Part shown: one piece after another, positions 44,962-56,300 of the stretch
Position numbering within the stretch: position 1 is the first letter of the stretch
Layout of the letters: every line of letters begins with the position of its first letter
Assembly (NCBI RefSeq): GCF_015223055.1
Contig: NZ_JADFBX010000007.1
Location: forward strand, 124,001-188,000
Origin: Pedobacter sp. MC2016-24
GTDB lineage: Bacteria; Bacteroidota; Bacteroidia; Sphingobacteriales; Sphingobacteriaceae
Direction: 5' to 3'
Length of the DNA: 64,000 bases
Position numbers and translations under genes: made by a program
The notes under the pieces: generated by a model
Seen by the model: the letters and a program-made list of their open reading frames with translations, nothing else
What the model was told of the DNA's origin: nothing
The model's database searches: none

Positions 44962-46434
44962 ATGACCAGATTTAAACTCAACCCTGTTGCTGTTTGTACT
45001 GTCCTTTTTGTTTGCATTTCTTTTCTTGTACAACCTGGGGCTTTTGCAAATGTCAGATTACCAGCACTGCTGACCGATCACATGGTATTACAGCAAAAAA
45101 CAACAATCAATTTATGGGGCTGGGCAGATCCTGGTGAACAAATAGCGGTGATACCCGGTTGGGATCAAAAAAAATATACCGTAAAGGCTGATGCAAAAGG
45201 CAACTGGTTATTGAAAGTAAAAACGCTGACTGCCGGTGGTCCTTACACCTTATCCTTTCAGGGAAAAAATACCATTAACATTACCGATGTGTATCTCGGC
45301 GAAGTTTGGTTGTGCTCTGGTCAGTCTAATATGAACTTTACAGTGGCTAAAGACAGTGCTTCATCCTGGTCAAATGGGGTGGTCAACGCTGAAGAGACCA
45401 TCAAAAAAGCAAATGTACCAGGTATCCGCATGTTTACGGTTGAACGTAAAGTAGGCCAGGAGCCAATGGACGACGTCTCGGGAAGCTGGAAAGTTTGCGA
45501 TCCGCAAACAGTTGGCCGGTTTTCAGCCGTAGGTTATTTTTTTGGTCGCGAACTTTATGATCAGATTCATGTTCCTGTCGGATTAATCAGCAGCAGCTGG
45601 GGCGGTACTCCTGCCGAATCCTGGACACGAAAATCGGTACTGGAAAACGATGTTGAATTAAACGAGATCCTGAAAAGATATGATCAGGGCCTTGCCAAAC
45701 AAACAGTCAGTGCAGGTAGCAACAAATCACCCTACAAATTGTATAACGCCATGATTCATCCGCTGAGTACCTATACCATTAAAGGTGCCATCTGGTATCA
45801 GGGAGAATCCAATGCCGATCGTGCCTACCAATACCGGAAGCTATTTCCGGCTATGGTAGAAAGCTGGCGTGAGGAATGGAAGCAGGGCGATTTTCCGTTT
45901 TATTTTGTACAGATCTCACCGCATAAATCGCAAAATCCGGAAATCCGTGAAGCACAGTTGCTCAGCATGCAGCATATGAAAAATACAGGTATGGTTGTCA
46001 CCACAGACAATGGAGATTCCAGTAACATTCATCCGAGAAATAAAGAACTGGTTGGCAAAAGACTGGCATTGTGGGCCCTGAACAAAGATTATGGAAGGTC
46101 TGAACGCGTTGCCTCCGGCCCGATCTATAAATCGATGAAAGTAGAAGGCGATCAGGTTCGGATTTATTTTGAACTGCCGGGAAAAAGTGGACTTGCTGCT
46201 CAGGGCGATCTGAAAGAATTTACGATAGCCGGTGCCGACCAGGTATTTCATCCTGCAAAGGCCAGGATTGACCAGAACTCGGTAGTGGTCTGGAGTGATG
46301 ACCTGAAAAATCCGGTAGCTGTACGTTTTGCCTGGCGAAATATACCAAAGCCGAATTTATACAATGCAGCCGGTTTACCTGCTTCTCCGTTTAGAACTGA
46401 CAACTGGAAAACACCTACACAGGGTTTAAATTAA
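44962..46434 (+). CDS. SIAE-type SGNH acetylesterase, shorter form
   Basis: 490 residues, signal peptide ending GAFA. Same family as the esterase of the upstream PUL but without the inserted jelly roll: VRLPALLTDHMVLQQKT, GEVWLCSGQSNMNF (nucleophile Ser122), GAIWYQGESNADRAYQYR, and SNIHPRNKELVGKRLAL (His357). It should remove O-acetyl groups; in this setting acetylated pectin is the likely substrate. The leader AACCAAACGC-ATGACCAG nearly repeats that of the FAS1 gene at 51039. The HTCS gene begins 1 bp after its stop, so the two are coupled. Confidence 0.9.
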   Translation: MTRFKLNPVAVCTVLFVCISFLVQPGAFANVRLPALLTDHMVLQQKTTINLWGWADPGEQIAVIPGWDQKKYTVKADAKGNWLLKVKTLTAGGPYTLSFQGKNTINITDVYLGEVWLCSGQSNMNFTVAKDSASSWSNGVVNAEETIKKANVPGIRMFTVERKVGQEPMDDVSGSWKVCDPQTVGRFSAVGYFFGRELYDQIHVPVGLISSSWGGTPAESWTRKSVLENDVELNEILKRYDQGLAKQTVSAGSNKSPYKLYNAMIHPLSTYTIKGAIWYQGESNADRAYQYRKLFPAMVESWREEWKQGDFPFYFVQISPHKSQNPEIREAQLLSMQHMKNTGMVVTTDNGDSSNIHPRNKELVGKRLALWALNKDYGRSERVASGPIYKSMKVEGDQVRIYFELPGKSGLAAQGDLKEFTIAGADQVFHPAKARIDQNSVVVWSDDLKNPVAVRFAWRNIPKPNLYNAAGLPASPFRTDNWKTPTQGLN

Positions 46435-46435
46435 A

Positions 46436-49400
46436 ATGACGCTAAAACATCCCGACCGTTATGTGGTGCCGGGGGCCGGAAAGTTATTTCTGACCCTGGC
46501 TTTGCTATTGCAGTTTGCGCTAAGTCACGCGCAATTGAACACCAATATAACCCGGTATTCTACTGCAGACGGTTTATCGCATGATGGAGTGCTTTGCATT
46601 ACACGCGACCGGGATGGTTTCATGTGGTTTGGTACTTATGATGGTATCAATCGTTTTGACGGACATAATTTTGTGGTGTACAAAAGCAGACCGGGCGACA
46701 ACTCCAATCTGGCCAGCAATAAAATCCGCAGTATTGTAGAAGATAAAACCGGCTATCTCTGGGTAAAAACCTATGACAATAAAGTATATCGGTTCGATAA
46801 AAAAAGTGAAACCTTTTTAGCCATATCTGATGGGCCATATGGCACGTTGTTTAAGGATCTGGTGGTCGACCGGATTGTACCTGATCAGGAGAATGGGGTT
46901 TGGCTGATCACAGAAAATCACGGGGTGTTGTACGCCAGGAATAAGGATTCAGGTACGCCCCTTATTCAGCAGTATGCACAAAATAAAACCGGGATATTTG
47001 AAATCAATAGTAACCGTGTCAGCTTTTTACATCAGCAAGGAAACCGCACCTGGTTAGGTACGGAGAAGGGCTTGAGTTGTTTACAAAAAAACAGTAATCA
47101 GGAATATGTAAGGGTAAATTTTAAAGCACAGGTTTCGTCCTGGATGGAGAAATATATTTTTACCTGTGTGGCCCAGCGCAGGGATACCTTGTTTTTTGGT
47201 ACCGCAAATGGAAGCCTGCTGAGCTATGATTTAAAAAGGCGTACCTTTAAAGCACAGGAGTTGAGCAGAGGCACCTTGTTCAATGCGATCTGTGCATCTC
47301 CAACGGGAAAACTGTACATTTCTACCCGTGGAAAAGGCTTAATTACTTTTGATCCCCCGACTGCAAAGTCCAGTTATTCCGGCCTGTCCGCCACCGATAC
47401 CTATTTTTCATTGTATGAAGACAAATCCGGACAGCTTTGGATAGAACCCGAGCACAGTGGACTGATTAAATACAATCCACACAACGGGAGTTACAAATAT
47501 TTCACGCAAAAAAAGGACATCATCAGTTCAAGCCGCGATTACCAGGTGCTTACGGATGCCAATGGCACCTTATGGGCCAGCATGAAGGCGGGTGGCTTTG
47601 GTTACTATAATCCTGTTAGTGATGATATTGAGTATTTTTATGACCGCCCTGGCTCCATAGACCAGAAATTTTCCAACATCGTAACCAGCTTATTAATTGA
47701 TAAAACAGGGGTTCTTTGGTTAAGTGCCAAAGATGGCGGGATCAATAAAGTAGTATCCATAAAAGATAAATTCAATTACAAAAGGCTGACGGCCACCCCG
47801 CAAAATCGTTCAGAGAATGACGTCCGGGCAATGATGAATGATTCCAAAGGCCGCCTTTGGATTTGCACCAAGGACGCAAGAGTTTATGTGTATGATCATA
47901 ATAAGCTCGTAAACGTATTTGTCAATGCTACGCAGCGGATTGGTTTGGTATACAGTATCATGGAAGACCGAAACGGGAATATCTGGCTGGGCACCAAGGG
48001 CGATGGTTTGTATAAGGCCAGTCCGATAGATGCCAACAGGTCTTTCTATTCCTTAAGCAATTACAGGAATGACAAATCAAACCCCTCTTCGCTGAGCAGT
48101 GATCTGGTATATTCTGTCATAGCCGACAAAAAAGGCCGGATCTGGATAGGCACCCTGGGCGGGGGCATCAATCTGTTTGTAGAAAATAATGGCAAGGTTA
48201 CCTTTAAAAACTACGACAATGCTTTTCACAATTACCCGTTCTCCTGGGCCAATGTCATCCGGCATTTGAATGAAGATGAACACGGCCGGATCTGGATTGC
48301 AACCAGCTATGGCTTGCTGATCTTCGACCCAAACACGGTAAAAGATGACAAATATCGTTATTTAAGGTACCACAAAGTGAAGGGCGACCGCTCCAGTCTT
48401 GGCAACAACAGTATCCAGTACATTTACAAAGACCAGCATCAGCAGATGTGGGTAGGCACCTTTGGCGGCGGACTAAACCGCGTGATCCCGGATAAAACAG
48501 GTGCTGACCACCTGAAATTTGAAGTCTTTACCACAGAGAACGGCCTATCCAACGACGTGGTATTGAGTATGACTTCGGATCAGCAAAATAACATCTGGGT
48601 GGCTACTGAAGGCGGTCTGTCCAAATTTAATCCCAAAAATAAGAGCTTCAAAAATTATGATTCTTATGATGGCCTGCCCAAGGCAGGCTTTTCTGAGGCT
48701 ACTTGCTTTACCGGTCCGGCTGGCAAGCTGTATTTTGGTTGTATTGATGGTTACATCTCTTTTGACCCTTTAAACGTTACCGATCAAAAACTTCATGCCG
48801 AGATGGCCCTTACCGGGATACAGCTGTATTATAAAGAGATGATACCTGGAGCCGATGGGGGCGCACTAAAATATGCCATCAATGAAACGGAAGAACTGGT
48901 CCTGAAACACGATCAGAATGTGATCAGCATTGACTATGGTGTATTGGATTACCGTGCATTTAACAAAATCACCTATGCTTACAAACTGGAAGGTTTCGAT
49001 AAAACCTGGCATCATGTCAATGATCAGCGAAAAGCTACTTACACCAATATTCCCCCTGGCGAATATACTTTTAAAGTAAAGGCAACAAGTGAGGATTTAT
49101 TCAGCAATACACCTGGTAAAACTTTAAAAATTACCGTTAAACCGCCGTTTTACCTCACGTATTGGGCTTACCTCATTTACCTGATCCTGGCTGTTGTTGT
49201 GGCGGTAATTGCAAGACGCATCATTTTAACCATGATCAGGTTAAGAAACAAGGTATTGGTAGAACAGAAACTGACTGAAGTAAAACTGTCGTTTTTTACC
49301 AACATCTCCCACGAGCTGCGTACACCACTAACTTTAATCGTGAGTCCCCTGGAAGAGATTTCAAGAACAGAAACCTTATCGGAAGCAGGAAAAGAATACC

Positions 49401-50872
49401 TCAATATTGTAACCCGAAATGCCAATCGCATGATCCGGTTTATCAACCAATTACTGGATTTCAGAAAGATACAAAGTGGTAAAATGCAATTGAGTGTAAG
49501 TGAAATAGACTTGCTTGCGTTGGTACGCGGCATTTGTAGTCATTTTTCAGGTATGGCAGCCGAGAAAAATATCCGTTTTGAAGTACGTTCGGCCGCTGAA
49601 AGCGTATATGCCTGGGTCGATGAGGAGAAAATCGACATCATTGTGTATAACCTGCTGTCCAATGCCTTTAAGTTTACGCCTGCAAACCGCTCGATCACAG
49701 TGGTGGTCAATTATGTAGCCGGAGGCGAAGGTGACGTGGAAGTCCTGGTGATTGATGAAGGGAAAGGCGTAGCAGCGCATAAACTGGAGGAGATATTTGA
49801 AATTTATTATGAGGGAAATTCAGCTCATGAAAGTCACCTGAATGGAAGTGGGATCGGACTGGCATTAGCCAGGGATCTGGCAAACAGCCACCACGGCAAG
49901 CTTTGGGCTAAGCATAATCCAGAGGTCGGGATGACCTTCGTACTGGAACTCAAATCCGGAAAGACACATTTCAACCCAGCGGATTTAAAGCAGGAGCAGT
50001 CTTTGAAAACAGATCCATTTATCCCGGTTGCAGAAGAAGGAGCCATTGCCGAACTTCCGGTTAAAAACATCCGCGATGCCCAGGTGCCCCTGGTGTTGAT
50101 CGTGGAAGACAATCCAGAACTCCGTACCTTCCTTTCTGCAAAACTTAGAGGTTTATACCGGATTAAAAGTGCTGCCGACGGACTGGAAGGATTACAAACA
50201 GCCATTGAAATCATACCCGATCTGATCATCAGCGATGTAATGATGCCAAATATGGACGGCATACAGATGCTGGACCAGCTGAAACACGATTTGCGGACCA
50301 GCCACATACCCGTGATTTTACTCACTGCCAAATCATCGGTAGAGAGCCAGATTGAAGGTTTGCAATACGGAGCCGATTTGTACATTACCAAACCTTTTCA
50401 TACCGATTATCTCCTGGCTTCGGTGGAAAATCTGATCAGTTCCAGGAAAAAACTGTTCGAACAACTTTCCAATACTTTGGACAAACGGGTCGTCAACCTT
50501 GAACCTGGAGAACTGGTCATCACTTCCAAAGATGAAAGCTTTTTAAAAGAGAGCATCAGAATTGTTGAAGAAGGAATGACCGATCCTGATTTTAACATTG
50601 AAGATGTGGCTGCTGCAATCGGCATGGGCCGTACAACCTTTTATAAAAAGCTGAAAAGCCTGACCGCCTTAAGTCCTGTAGAGTTTGTGCGGGATATGCG
50701 TTTGAAACGTGCCAGGCAAATGCTCGATGCGGGATCACAGACCGTATCCGAAATTGGCTACCTGGTTGGCTTCAATAGCCTGCCTTATTTCAGCACCTGC
50801 TTTAAAGAGAAGTATAAGGTATCGCCTTCTGAGTATTTGAAGAAAATAAAACAGCAGCAGCGCGATAATTAA
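46436..50872 (+). CDS. hybrid two-component system sensor/regulator (HTCS)
   Basis: 1478 residues, complete HTCS. A signal/anchor is followed by about 14 Reg_prop propeller repeats (about 35-780, recurrent LWIGT/IWLGTKGDGL), then a Y_Y_Y domain (about 830-900), a transmembrane helix (about 908-928) and the histidine kinase with FFTNISHELRTPLTLI (His959) and NLLSNAFKFTP (N-box Asn1072, Asn1076). A receiver follows with DLIISDVMMPNMDG (Asp1267) and a C-terminal AraC-type HTH (about 1380-1478). It binds an oligosaccharide in the periplasm and activates PUL genes directly. Given the GH28 and acetylesterase neighbours, a pectic ligand is likely. A matching tandem repeat lies 57 bp after its stop. 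Confidence 0.97.
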   Translation: MTLKHPDRYVVPGAGKLFLTLALLLQFALSHAQLNTNITRYSTADGLSHDGVLCITRDRDGFMWFGTYDGINRFDGHNFVVYKSRPGDNSNLASNKIRSIVEDKTGYLWVKTYDNKVYRFDKKSETFLAISDGPYGTLFKDLVVDRIVPDQENGVWLITENHGVLYARNKDSGTPLIQQYAQNKTGIFEINSNRVSFLHQQGNRTWLGTEKGLSCLQKNSNQEYVRVNFKAQVSSWMEKYIFTCVAQRRDTLFFGTANGSLLSYDLKRRTFKAQELSRGTLFNAICASPTGKLYISTRGKGLITFDPPTAKSSYSGLSATDTYFSLYEDKSGQLWIEPEHSGLIKYNPHNGSYKYFTQKKDIISSSRDYQVLTDANGTLWASMKAGGFGYYNPVSDDIEYFYDRPGSIDQKFSNIVTSLLIDKTGVLWLSAKDGGINKVVSIKDKFNYKRLTATPQNRSENDVRAMMNDSKGRLWICTKDARVYVYDHNKLVNVFVNATQRIGLVYSIMEDRNGNIWLGTKGDGLYKASPIDANRSFYSLSNYRNDKSNPSSLSSDLVYSVIADKKGRIWIGTLGGGINLFVENNGKVTFKNYDNAFHNYPFSWANVIRHLNEDEHGRIWIATSYGLLIFDPNTVKDDKYRYLRYHKVKGDRSSLGNNSIQYIYKDQHQQMWVGTFGGGLNRVIPDKTGADHLKFEVFTTENGLSNDVVLSMTSDQQNNIWVATEGGLSKFNPKNKSFKNYDSYDGLPKAGFSEATCFTGPAGKLYFGCIDGYISFDPLNVTDQKLHAEMALTGIQLYYKEMIPGADGGALKYAINETEELVLKHDQNVISIDYGVLDYRAFNKITYAYKLEGFDKTWHHVNDQRKATYTNIPPGEYTFKVKATSEDLFSNTPGKTLKITVKPPFYLTYWAYLIYLILAVVVAVIARRIILTMIRLRNKVLVEQKLTEVKLSFFTNISHELRTPLTLIVSPLEEISRTETLSEAGKEYLNIVTRNANRMIRFINQLLDFRKIQSGKMQLSVSEIDLLALVRGICSHFSGMAAEKNIRFEVRSAAESVYAWVDEEKIDIIVYNLLSNAFKFTPANRSITVVVNYVAGGEGDVEVLVIDEGKGVAAHKLEEIFEIYYEGNSAHESHLNGSGIGLALARDLANSHHGKLWAKHNPEVGMTFVLELKSGKTHFNPADLKQEQSLKTDPFIPVAEEGAIAELPVKNIRDAQVPLVLIVEDNPELRTFLSAKLRGLYRIKSAADGLEGLQTAIEIIPDLIISDVMMPNMDGIQMLDQLKHDLRTSHIPVILLTAKSSVESQIEGLQYGADLYITKPFHTDYLLASVENLISSRKKLFEQLSNTLDKRVVNLEPGELVITSKDESFLKESIRIVEEGMTDPDFNIEDVAAAIGMGRTTFYKKLKSLTALSPVEFVRDMRLKRARQMLDAGSQTVSEIGYLVGFNSLPYFSTCFKEKYKVSPSEYLKKIKQQQRDN

Positions 50873-50928
50873 GTTCTAAAATTCTTCAGCAACGTTTAAT
50901 GTGAGTTTAAATTGTATTTAAGCCTCTT

Positions 50929-50967
50929 TTTCGTCAATTAATGAAAGCATTTCGTCAAATTTTGAAA
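50929..50967 (+). promoter_or_regulatory. candidate HTCS operator: 21-bp-spaced direct repeat
   Basis: Two copies of TTTCGTCAANTNNTGAAA at 50929-50946 and 50950-50967, offset exactly 21 bp (two helical turns). The first nine bases and the TGAAA are identical in both. The second copy ends 21 bp before the -7 box, where an AraC-type activator would contact RNA polymerase. It lies directly after the HTCS gene. That the HTCS binds here is inference. Confidence 0.55.
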
Positions 50968-50988
50968 CCTCTGGATACGCAATCCGGA

Positions 50989-50996
50989 TAGATTTG
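50989..50996 (+). promoter_or_regulatory. -7 box TAGATTTG of the FAS1/SusCD operon
   Basis: TAGATTTG is an exact TAnnTTTG, 42 bp before the FAS1 gene start. The only upstream TTTG (50961-50964) is 24 bp away, longer than usual, and overlaps the second operator repeat. This is what one expects of an activator-dependent promoter. Confidence 0.55.
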
Positions 50997-51038
50997 TATT
51001 GACAATAAACCAAATATACTGTATTAACCAAACGATCT

Positions 51039-53318
51039 ATGACCAGACTTTTTACAAGTTCATGTTATTTCCTTTTCTTTCTTGGAATATTATCGGGTTG
51101 CCAGAAAAAAGAATTTGATTCTTTCTACGAGCGCCCAGCGGGATTGGGCGAACCCATTTATCAACAGCTCCAGGCCCGCGGAAATTTTAAACACTTAACC
51201 GCTGTGATTGATAAGGCGGGTTACAAAGATATTTTAGGGAAAACCGGTTGGTGGACATTCTTTGCTCCTAATGATGCGGCTTTTGAACAGTTCTTCAAAG
51301 ACCAGAGCATAACCGGAACCGATAACATCAGTGATTCTTTAGCCGCTGCGATTGTAAAGTATGCCCTGGTATATAATGCGTATCGCAAAGACCAGTTGAG
51401 TACCTATCAAATGGCCGGTGGGTCTGAAGCCGGTGCAGGCTTTGCCTTTAAAAGAAAAACAGCGTATTACGACTGGGTTCAGCAAAAAGGGGATGGGGTA
51501 AAAAGTAAAGTCATTGCCACCAACAGGAATGTTCAGTCGCAAAAAGGAGTAAATGTTTCTGTTTACATAGACGGTGATAACAATAATAAATACATTCCTT
51601 ATTTCACAAATTCATTCATGTCTGCATCAGGAATGAATCAGGGGGATTATCAGGCATTTTATCCAAATTCCAGTTACACAGGATTTAATGTTGCAGCCGG
51701 ATCGGTAGTCAATATGGATGTAGCTGCAGAGAATGGTATGATCCATGAGGTAGATCATGTAACACTGCCTTTGAAAAGCATAGACCAGTATTTAAGCGGC
51801 AATAGCAATTACAGTGAATTTAAGAGCCTATTGGATTCTCTGAAGTTTTACAGTGCAAATGCTTATCAAACGCATCGTAATTTTGTGGCTACTGGTAGTA
51901 CAGATTCAGTATATGTAAAAGGATACAATGGACAACTTGCTTATTCTATTAACAGTGAAAACTATCAGCAACCAGGTATAAATAGTTATTTGGCTAACGA
52001 ATCCCAAATGTCGAGCTGGTCTATCATGGCACCAACAAATGAAGCTTTCCGGGCATACAGAAAAAAGATACTATCAAAGTATGGAAATTCTTTTTTTAAG
52101 GGCGCTCCCGCAAGTGTGGCAATCGATTTCATCAATTCACATATGTGGTCAACCATGCTTTGGCCAAGTAAGTTTGTACAGGACAGAAATTTTCAGTTAG
52201 AGCCAACAACCTTGACAATTGGTAATGCTGTAGATAAACAAATTTTGAGTAATGCGATTTTTTATGGGGTGAATCAGGCACAATATGCCAATGTGTTTAG
52301 AACTGTGTATGGTGTTCCTTATTTGGATCCAGCTGCAAGCATGACATTTTTAGGCTATTCTGATGCCGCTACAGGTATTAAACCGTATATCACCCAGCCA
52401 AGTGTTAGACAAACCTTATTGGTTATGCCCGACGCTGTATTAATCGCAGCTGGATATCGCTACAATGAAAGTAGTGCAGGTACCTCAACTTCTGCTTGGG
52501 GATATAGAACTTCTCCAACTGCCAGTTATGCGCACAATTTGATCTATAAAGATAATGTATTCAGATTGTTCAAATCTGGCGTTTTAATCACACCTACAAC
52601 CGAATTGAGTAGTTTAGGAGGTTCGGGTATTGTAGAGTCACAAAGTGGAGATTATATCAAATATAACGGCGGTAAAATTCAAACAAGCGGCACAGTAGAT
52701 TCTGGTGTAGACCTCAATGTTACTAAATCAGATGTCAGTTCCGTAAATGGAAATGTTTTTTATATCGATGGAGTATTGTCTTTTACTGAAAAAAACGTAG
52801 GTCAGCATTTACAAAATCTGGCTACAAAATACCCTGCTAGCTACGCATCCTTTTACTGGTTTGTCTCGACTTCAAATGTTTATAATGTAACTACAAAGGC
52901 AATTTCAGGTGTTAATCAAGGTATTGACAACAAGTATACGATGTTTGTACCAGATAATGCTGCCATTGCTCAGGCAATTAAAGATGGTTTGCTACCGGGT
53001 ACTAAAGCGACAGGTGCTTTGCCGACTGCGGCACCTACCAATGAGGCTCAAAAAGATATGATTAGAAAATTCATATTGTATCATATAGTTAATGGCGAAT
53101 CAATAGTGACAGACGGTAAGAAAGCAGATAATTTCCTGACTCTATTTCAAACAGAATCGGGTGATAACACATTGGTAAATGTTCTTAATGAACCAAATAA
53201 TTTATTAATTACCGATCGTGCCGGACGCTCTGCTACCGTAACAGTGAATACAAGTAATCAGTTGTCAAATCGGACTATAATTCACTCCATTAACAATTAT
53301 CTCAATTACAATAAATAA
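51039..53318 (+). CDS. FAS1 (fasciclin) domain lipoprotein, three-domain
   Basis: 759 residues, lipobox LSGC (Cys21). Three FAS1-like units can be outlined. Unit one covers about 38-250 (FKHLTAVIDKAGYKDILGK, WWTFFAPNDAAFEQFF, MIHEVDHVTLPL). Unit two covers about 255-590 (YSEFKSLLDSLKFY, WSIMAPTNEAFRAYRKK, NGNVFYIDGVL). Unit three covers about 590-759 (YTMFVPDNAAIAQAIKDG, IRKFILYHIVNG, RTIIHSINNYL). Units one and two carry long insertions. It is the first gene of the operon, in front of SusC. FAS1 domains are adhesion and ligand-binding modules; in this place it may serve as a surface glycan-binding protein (inference). Confidence 0.88.
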   Translation: MTRLFTSSCYFLFFLGILSGCQKKEFDSFYERPAGLGEPIYQQLQARGNFKHLTAVIDKAGYKDILGKTGWWTFFAPNDAAFEQFFKDQSITGTDNISDSLAAAIVKYALVYNAYRKDQLSTYQMAGGSEAGAGFAFKRKTAYYDWVQQKGDGVKSKVIATNRNVQSQKGVNVSVYIDGDNNNKYIPYFTNSFMSASGMNQGDYQAFYPNSSYTGFNVAAGSVVNMDVAAENGMIHEVDHVTLPLKSIDQYLSGNSNYSEFKSLLDSLKFYSANAYQTHRNFVATGSTDSVYVKGYNGQLAYSINSENYQQPGINSYLANESQMSSWSIMAPTNEAFRAYRKKILSKYGNSFFKGAPASVAIDFINSHMWSTMLWPSKFVQDRNFQLEPTTLTIGNAVDKQILSNAIFYGVNQAQYANVFRTVYGVPYLDPAASMTFLGYSDAATGIKPYITQPSVRQTLLVMPDAVLIAAGYRYNESSAGTSTSAWGYRTSPTASYAHNLIYKDNVFRLFKSGVLITPTTELSSLGGSGIVESQSGDYIKYNGGKIQTSGTVDSGVDLNVTKSDVSSVNGNVFYIDGVLSFTEKNVGQHLQNLATKYPASYASFYWFVSTSNVYNVTTKAISGVNQGIDNKYTMFVPDNAAIAQAIKDGLLPGTKATGALPTAAPTNEAQKDMIRKFILYHIVNGESIVTDGKKADNFLTLFQTESGDNTLVNVLNEPNNLLITDRAGRSATVTVNTSNQLSNRTIIHSINNYLNYNK

Positions 53319-53333
53319 TAAGCTAGGCTTAAT

Positions 53334-56300
53334 ATGAAAAGATTTTTATACAAAAGTTTCTGTCTTTCAACTTTTGTCATTTTGCTGATGTGGCATTCTC
53401 CATCACTTTATGCACAACAAATAGTTACCGTACGTGGAAAGGTTACAGATAAGAAAGACAAATTAGGTGTAATCGGAGCATCTGTTATTGAGGTAGATCA
53501 AAATAAAAGGACAATTACCGGTGTAAGTACAGATATCAATGGGAATTTTGCCTTGCGCGTTACCAACACCAAAAACCAGTTGATCGTTTCTTACATAGGT
53601 TACAAAACTTTTCAGGCTGGAGTTATTGGCGATCGCACAACCATTAATATCATTTTGGACCCAAGTTCAAATGATTTGGATGAGGTTGTTCTGACCGCCA
53701 AGAAAATGGTAAACAATGGCACGGGTTTAAATGTTGCTGAACGCAATTCTACCATTGCTTCGGCTTCTGTTAGTGGCAAGGCTTTAGAGGAGTTAGCCGT
53801 ATCTTCTATTGATCAGGCACTCGCTGGTCGATTATCCGGAGTAGATTTTGGTACCACTTCGGGGGATCCAGGCGCAGGCATGTCCATTCGGATCCGTGGT
53901 ACCTCATCGATCAATGGATCCGCAGAACCGCTGATCGTATTGGATGGCATGCCTTATGAAACAGAAATACCATCCGACTTCAATTTTGGTACAGCTGATG
54001 ATCAGGGCTATGCGCAGTTGTTGAACATTGCTCCTTCAGATATCAAAGACATTACAGTATTAAAAGATGCTGCCTCTACCGCAGTTTGGGGTTCACGGGC
54101 AGCCAATGGGGTACTTCTGATCAATACAAAAAGGGGAGATAAAGGCAAACCGATCATTGCATACAATTTTAAAGGTACCATGGCCAAACAACCGAACCCT
54201 ATCCCTTTTCTTACTGGTGATCAGTATTCTATGCTGATTCCGGAAGCAGTGATGAATGCAACAGGTTTACCCCTTGATTTCTTAGGTAACGGCGGACAAA
54301 ACAAAGCCTTCCAATACGATCCTTCGGATGCTTACTACTATTACAATTACAGCAACAATACCAATTGGGTAGACTTAATTACGCGTACAGGTTATACACA
54401 CGATCATAACATTTCCATGAGTGGTGGTGGTGATAAGGCAAGGTATTATGCCTCAGTTGGTTATTTAGGTCAGACCGGTACAACTTTAGGAACAGACCTT
54501 TCCAGGATTACGACTAAAATCAATTTGGATTATATCGTTTCCAGTAAACTAAGGTTCAGAACCGATTTAACTTATACCCACGTAAATAATAACCTAAACT
54601 ATGATAAATCTTTACGGGGCACAGCAATCAACAAAATGCCAAACATGGCGCCTTTTGAATATGACGAATACGGGAACGTAACTGGAGCTTATTTTTCCCC
54701 TTTGTCAAATATCCAGGGGCAGTTTTCGATCAATGATAAAGGTGAGATCAAGGGAACTTACAATCCTCTGGCCATGGCGAATGAAGGTTTTAGTCACTTA
54801 GTCGGGGAGCGTATTACGCCAAAATTTAATTTACAATATGACATCTCGAAAGTTTTATTCTCCACATTCGACGTTCAGTTTGACATTAATAATACCAAAT
54901 CCAAGACGTTTCTGCCTCAAATTGCAACAGGACAACCAAGTACGCAAACTACCGTAAATAGAGCTTCTGATGCAGATGGTGATTCTTATAACATTCAATC
55001 TAAAATTAACCTGATTTATAGGCCATTTCTGGGAGAGAAACACAATTTACAAGGTTTAATGTCCTTTCAAACTGATGATACAAGATCAGCAGGTTACAGT
55101 TTGATGACCTCCAATACGGCCTCTTCAGAGCTCCAGGATCCTTCAAATCCATCTGTTACCAATGGCGTAGGCTTGTATTTAAAATCGAACCAGTCTCAAT
55201 CCAGAAGTATGGGTGTACTGCTACAGGCGCAATATGAATTTTTAGATCGGTACATCATCAATATGAATGGTAGGGTAGATGGGAATTCTAAGTTCTCTCC
55301 TGACAATCGTTTTGGCTTTTTTCCAGGAATTTCTACGAGATGGCGGATTTCCGGTGAGTCATTTATGAAGAAGTATACGTTTATCGATGACTTGAGTTTA
55401 AGGCTAAGTTATGGTGCCAGTGGTAAAGCGCCTAAGGATAATTATGGTTACTTTAATAACTATACACCCTTCGGCTGGTCGTACGCTGGTCGGGCGGCAG
55501 TATACCCGTCCAATATTGAATTGGCTATGTTAAAATGGGAAACTGTTGTAGGTAGAAACGTTGGTTTCAATTTATGGTTGTTTAATAACCGGATTAAAAT
55601 AGACGCAGAGATTTATAAAAACACAACCAAGAATATGTTTTACAACGATTTAGCCATTGCAAGTACTTCCGGCTATAGCAAAATTGACATGAACATTGGA
55701 AGTATGAATAACAACGGCTGGGAAATTGGAATCAATACTACACCGGTTAAAACTAAGAAACTGGTTGTAGGTTTCGATTTTAACATTGCCAGAAATATCA
55801 ATAGCATTCAGTCTGTTTCTGAGTTTTATCCAAGAGAGAGTGCTGTCGGTTTGCCTAAAATCGGTGAATACAAATCTTTCCTGATCGAAGGTAATCCTTT
55901 TGGTTCTTACTACGGATTTAAGTACAAAGGAGTTTATAAAGATAAAGATGCAACCATTGCCAGAGATGAAAATGGTAGGGAAATCATTGGTCCCAACGGG
56001 CAAACCGTGTATATGCGTTACAATTATCCAACAATTGATTACATGTTCCAACCTGGTGATGCCATTTATGAAGATATCAATCACGATGGTAATATTGACG
56101 AAAAAGATATGGTTTACCTGGGAAATTCTGTTCCTAAGTTCACAGGCGGATTTGGTCCGAGTATCACTTTCAACGGCAACTTAAAACTCCAGGCCTTTTT
56201 TAGCTATCGTTACGGTTATGACATTGTCAATAAGGCTAAAATTACAACCACCAATATGTATGGTGTAAGTAATCAGAGTACTGCAGTATTGAGACGTTGG

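Noticed and set aside
49834..50391. 185-codon ORF antisense to the HTCS receiver region
   Set aside because: The sense strand encodes unmistakable kinase and receiver motifs; the antisense product shows no known pattern.
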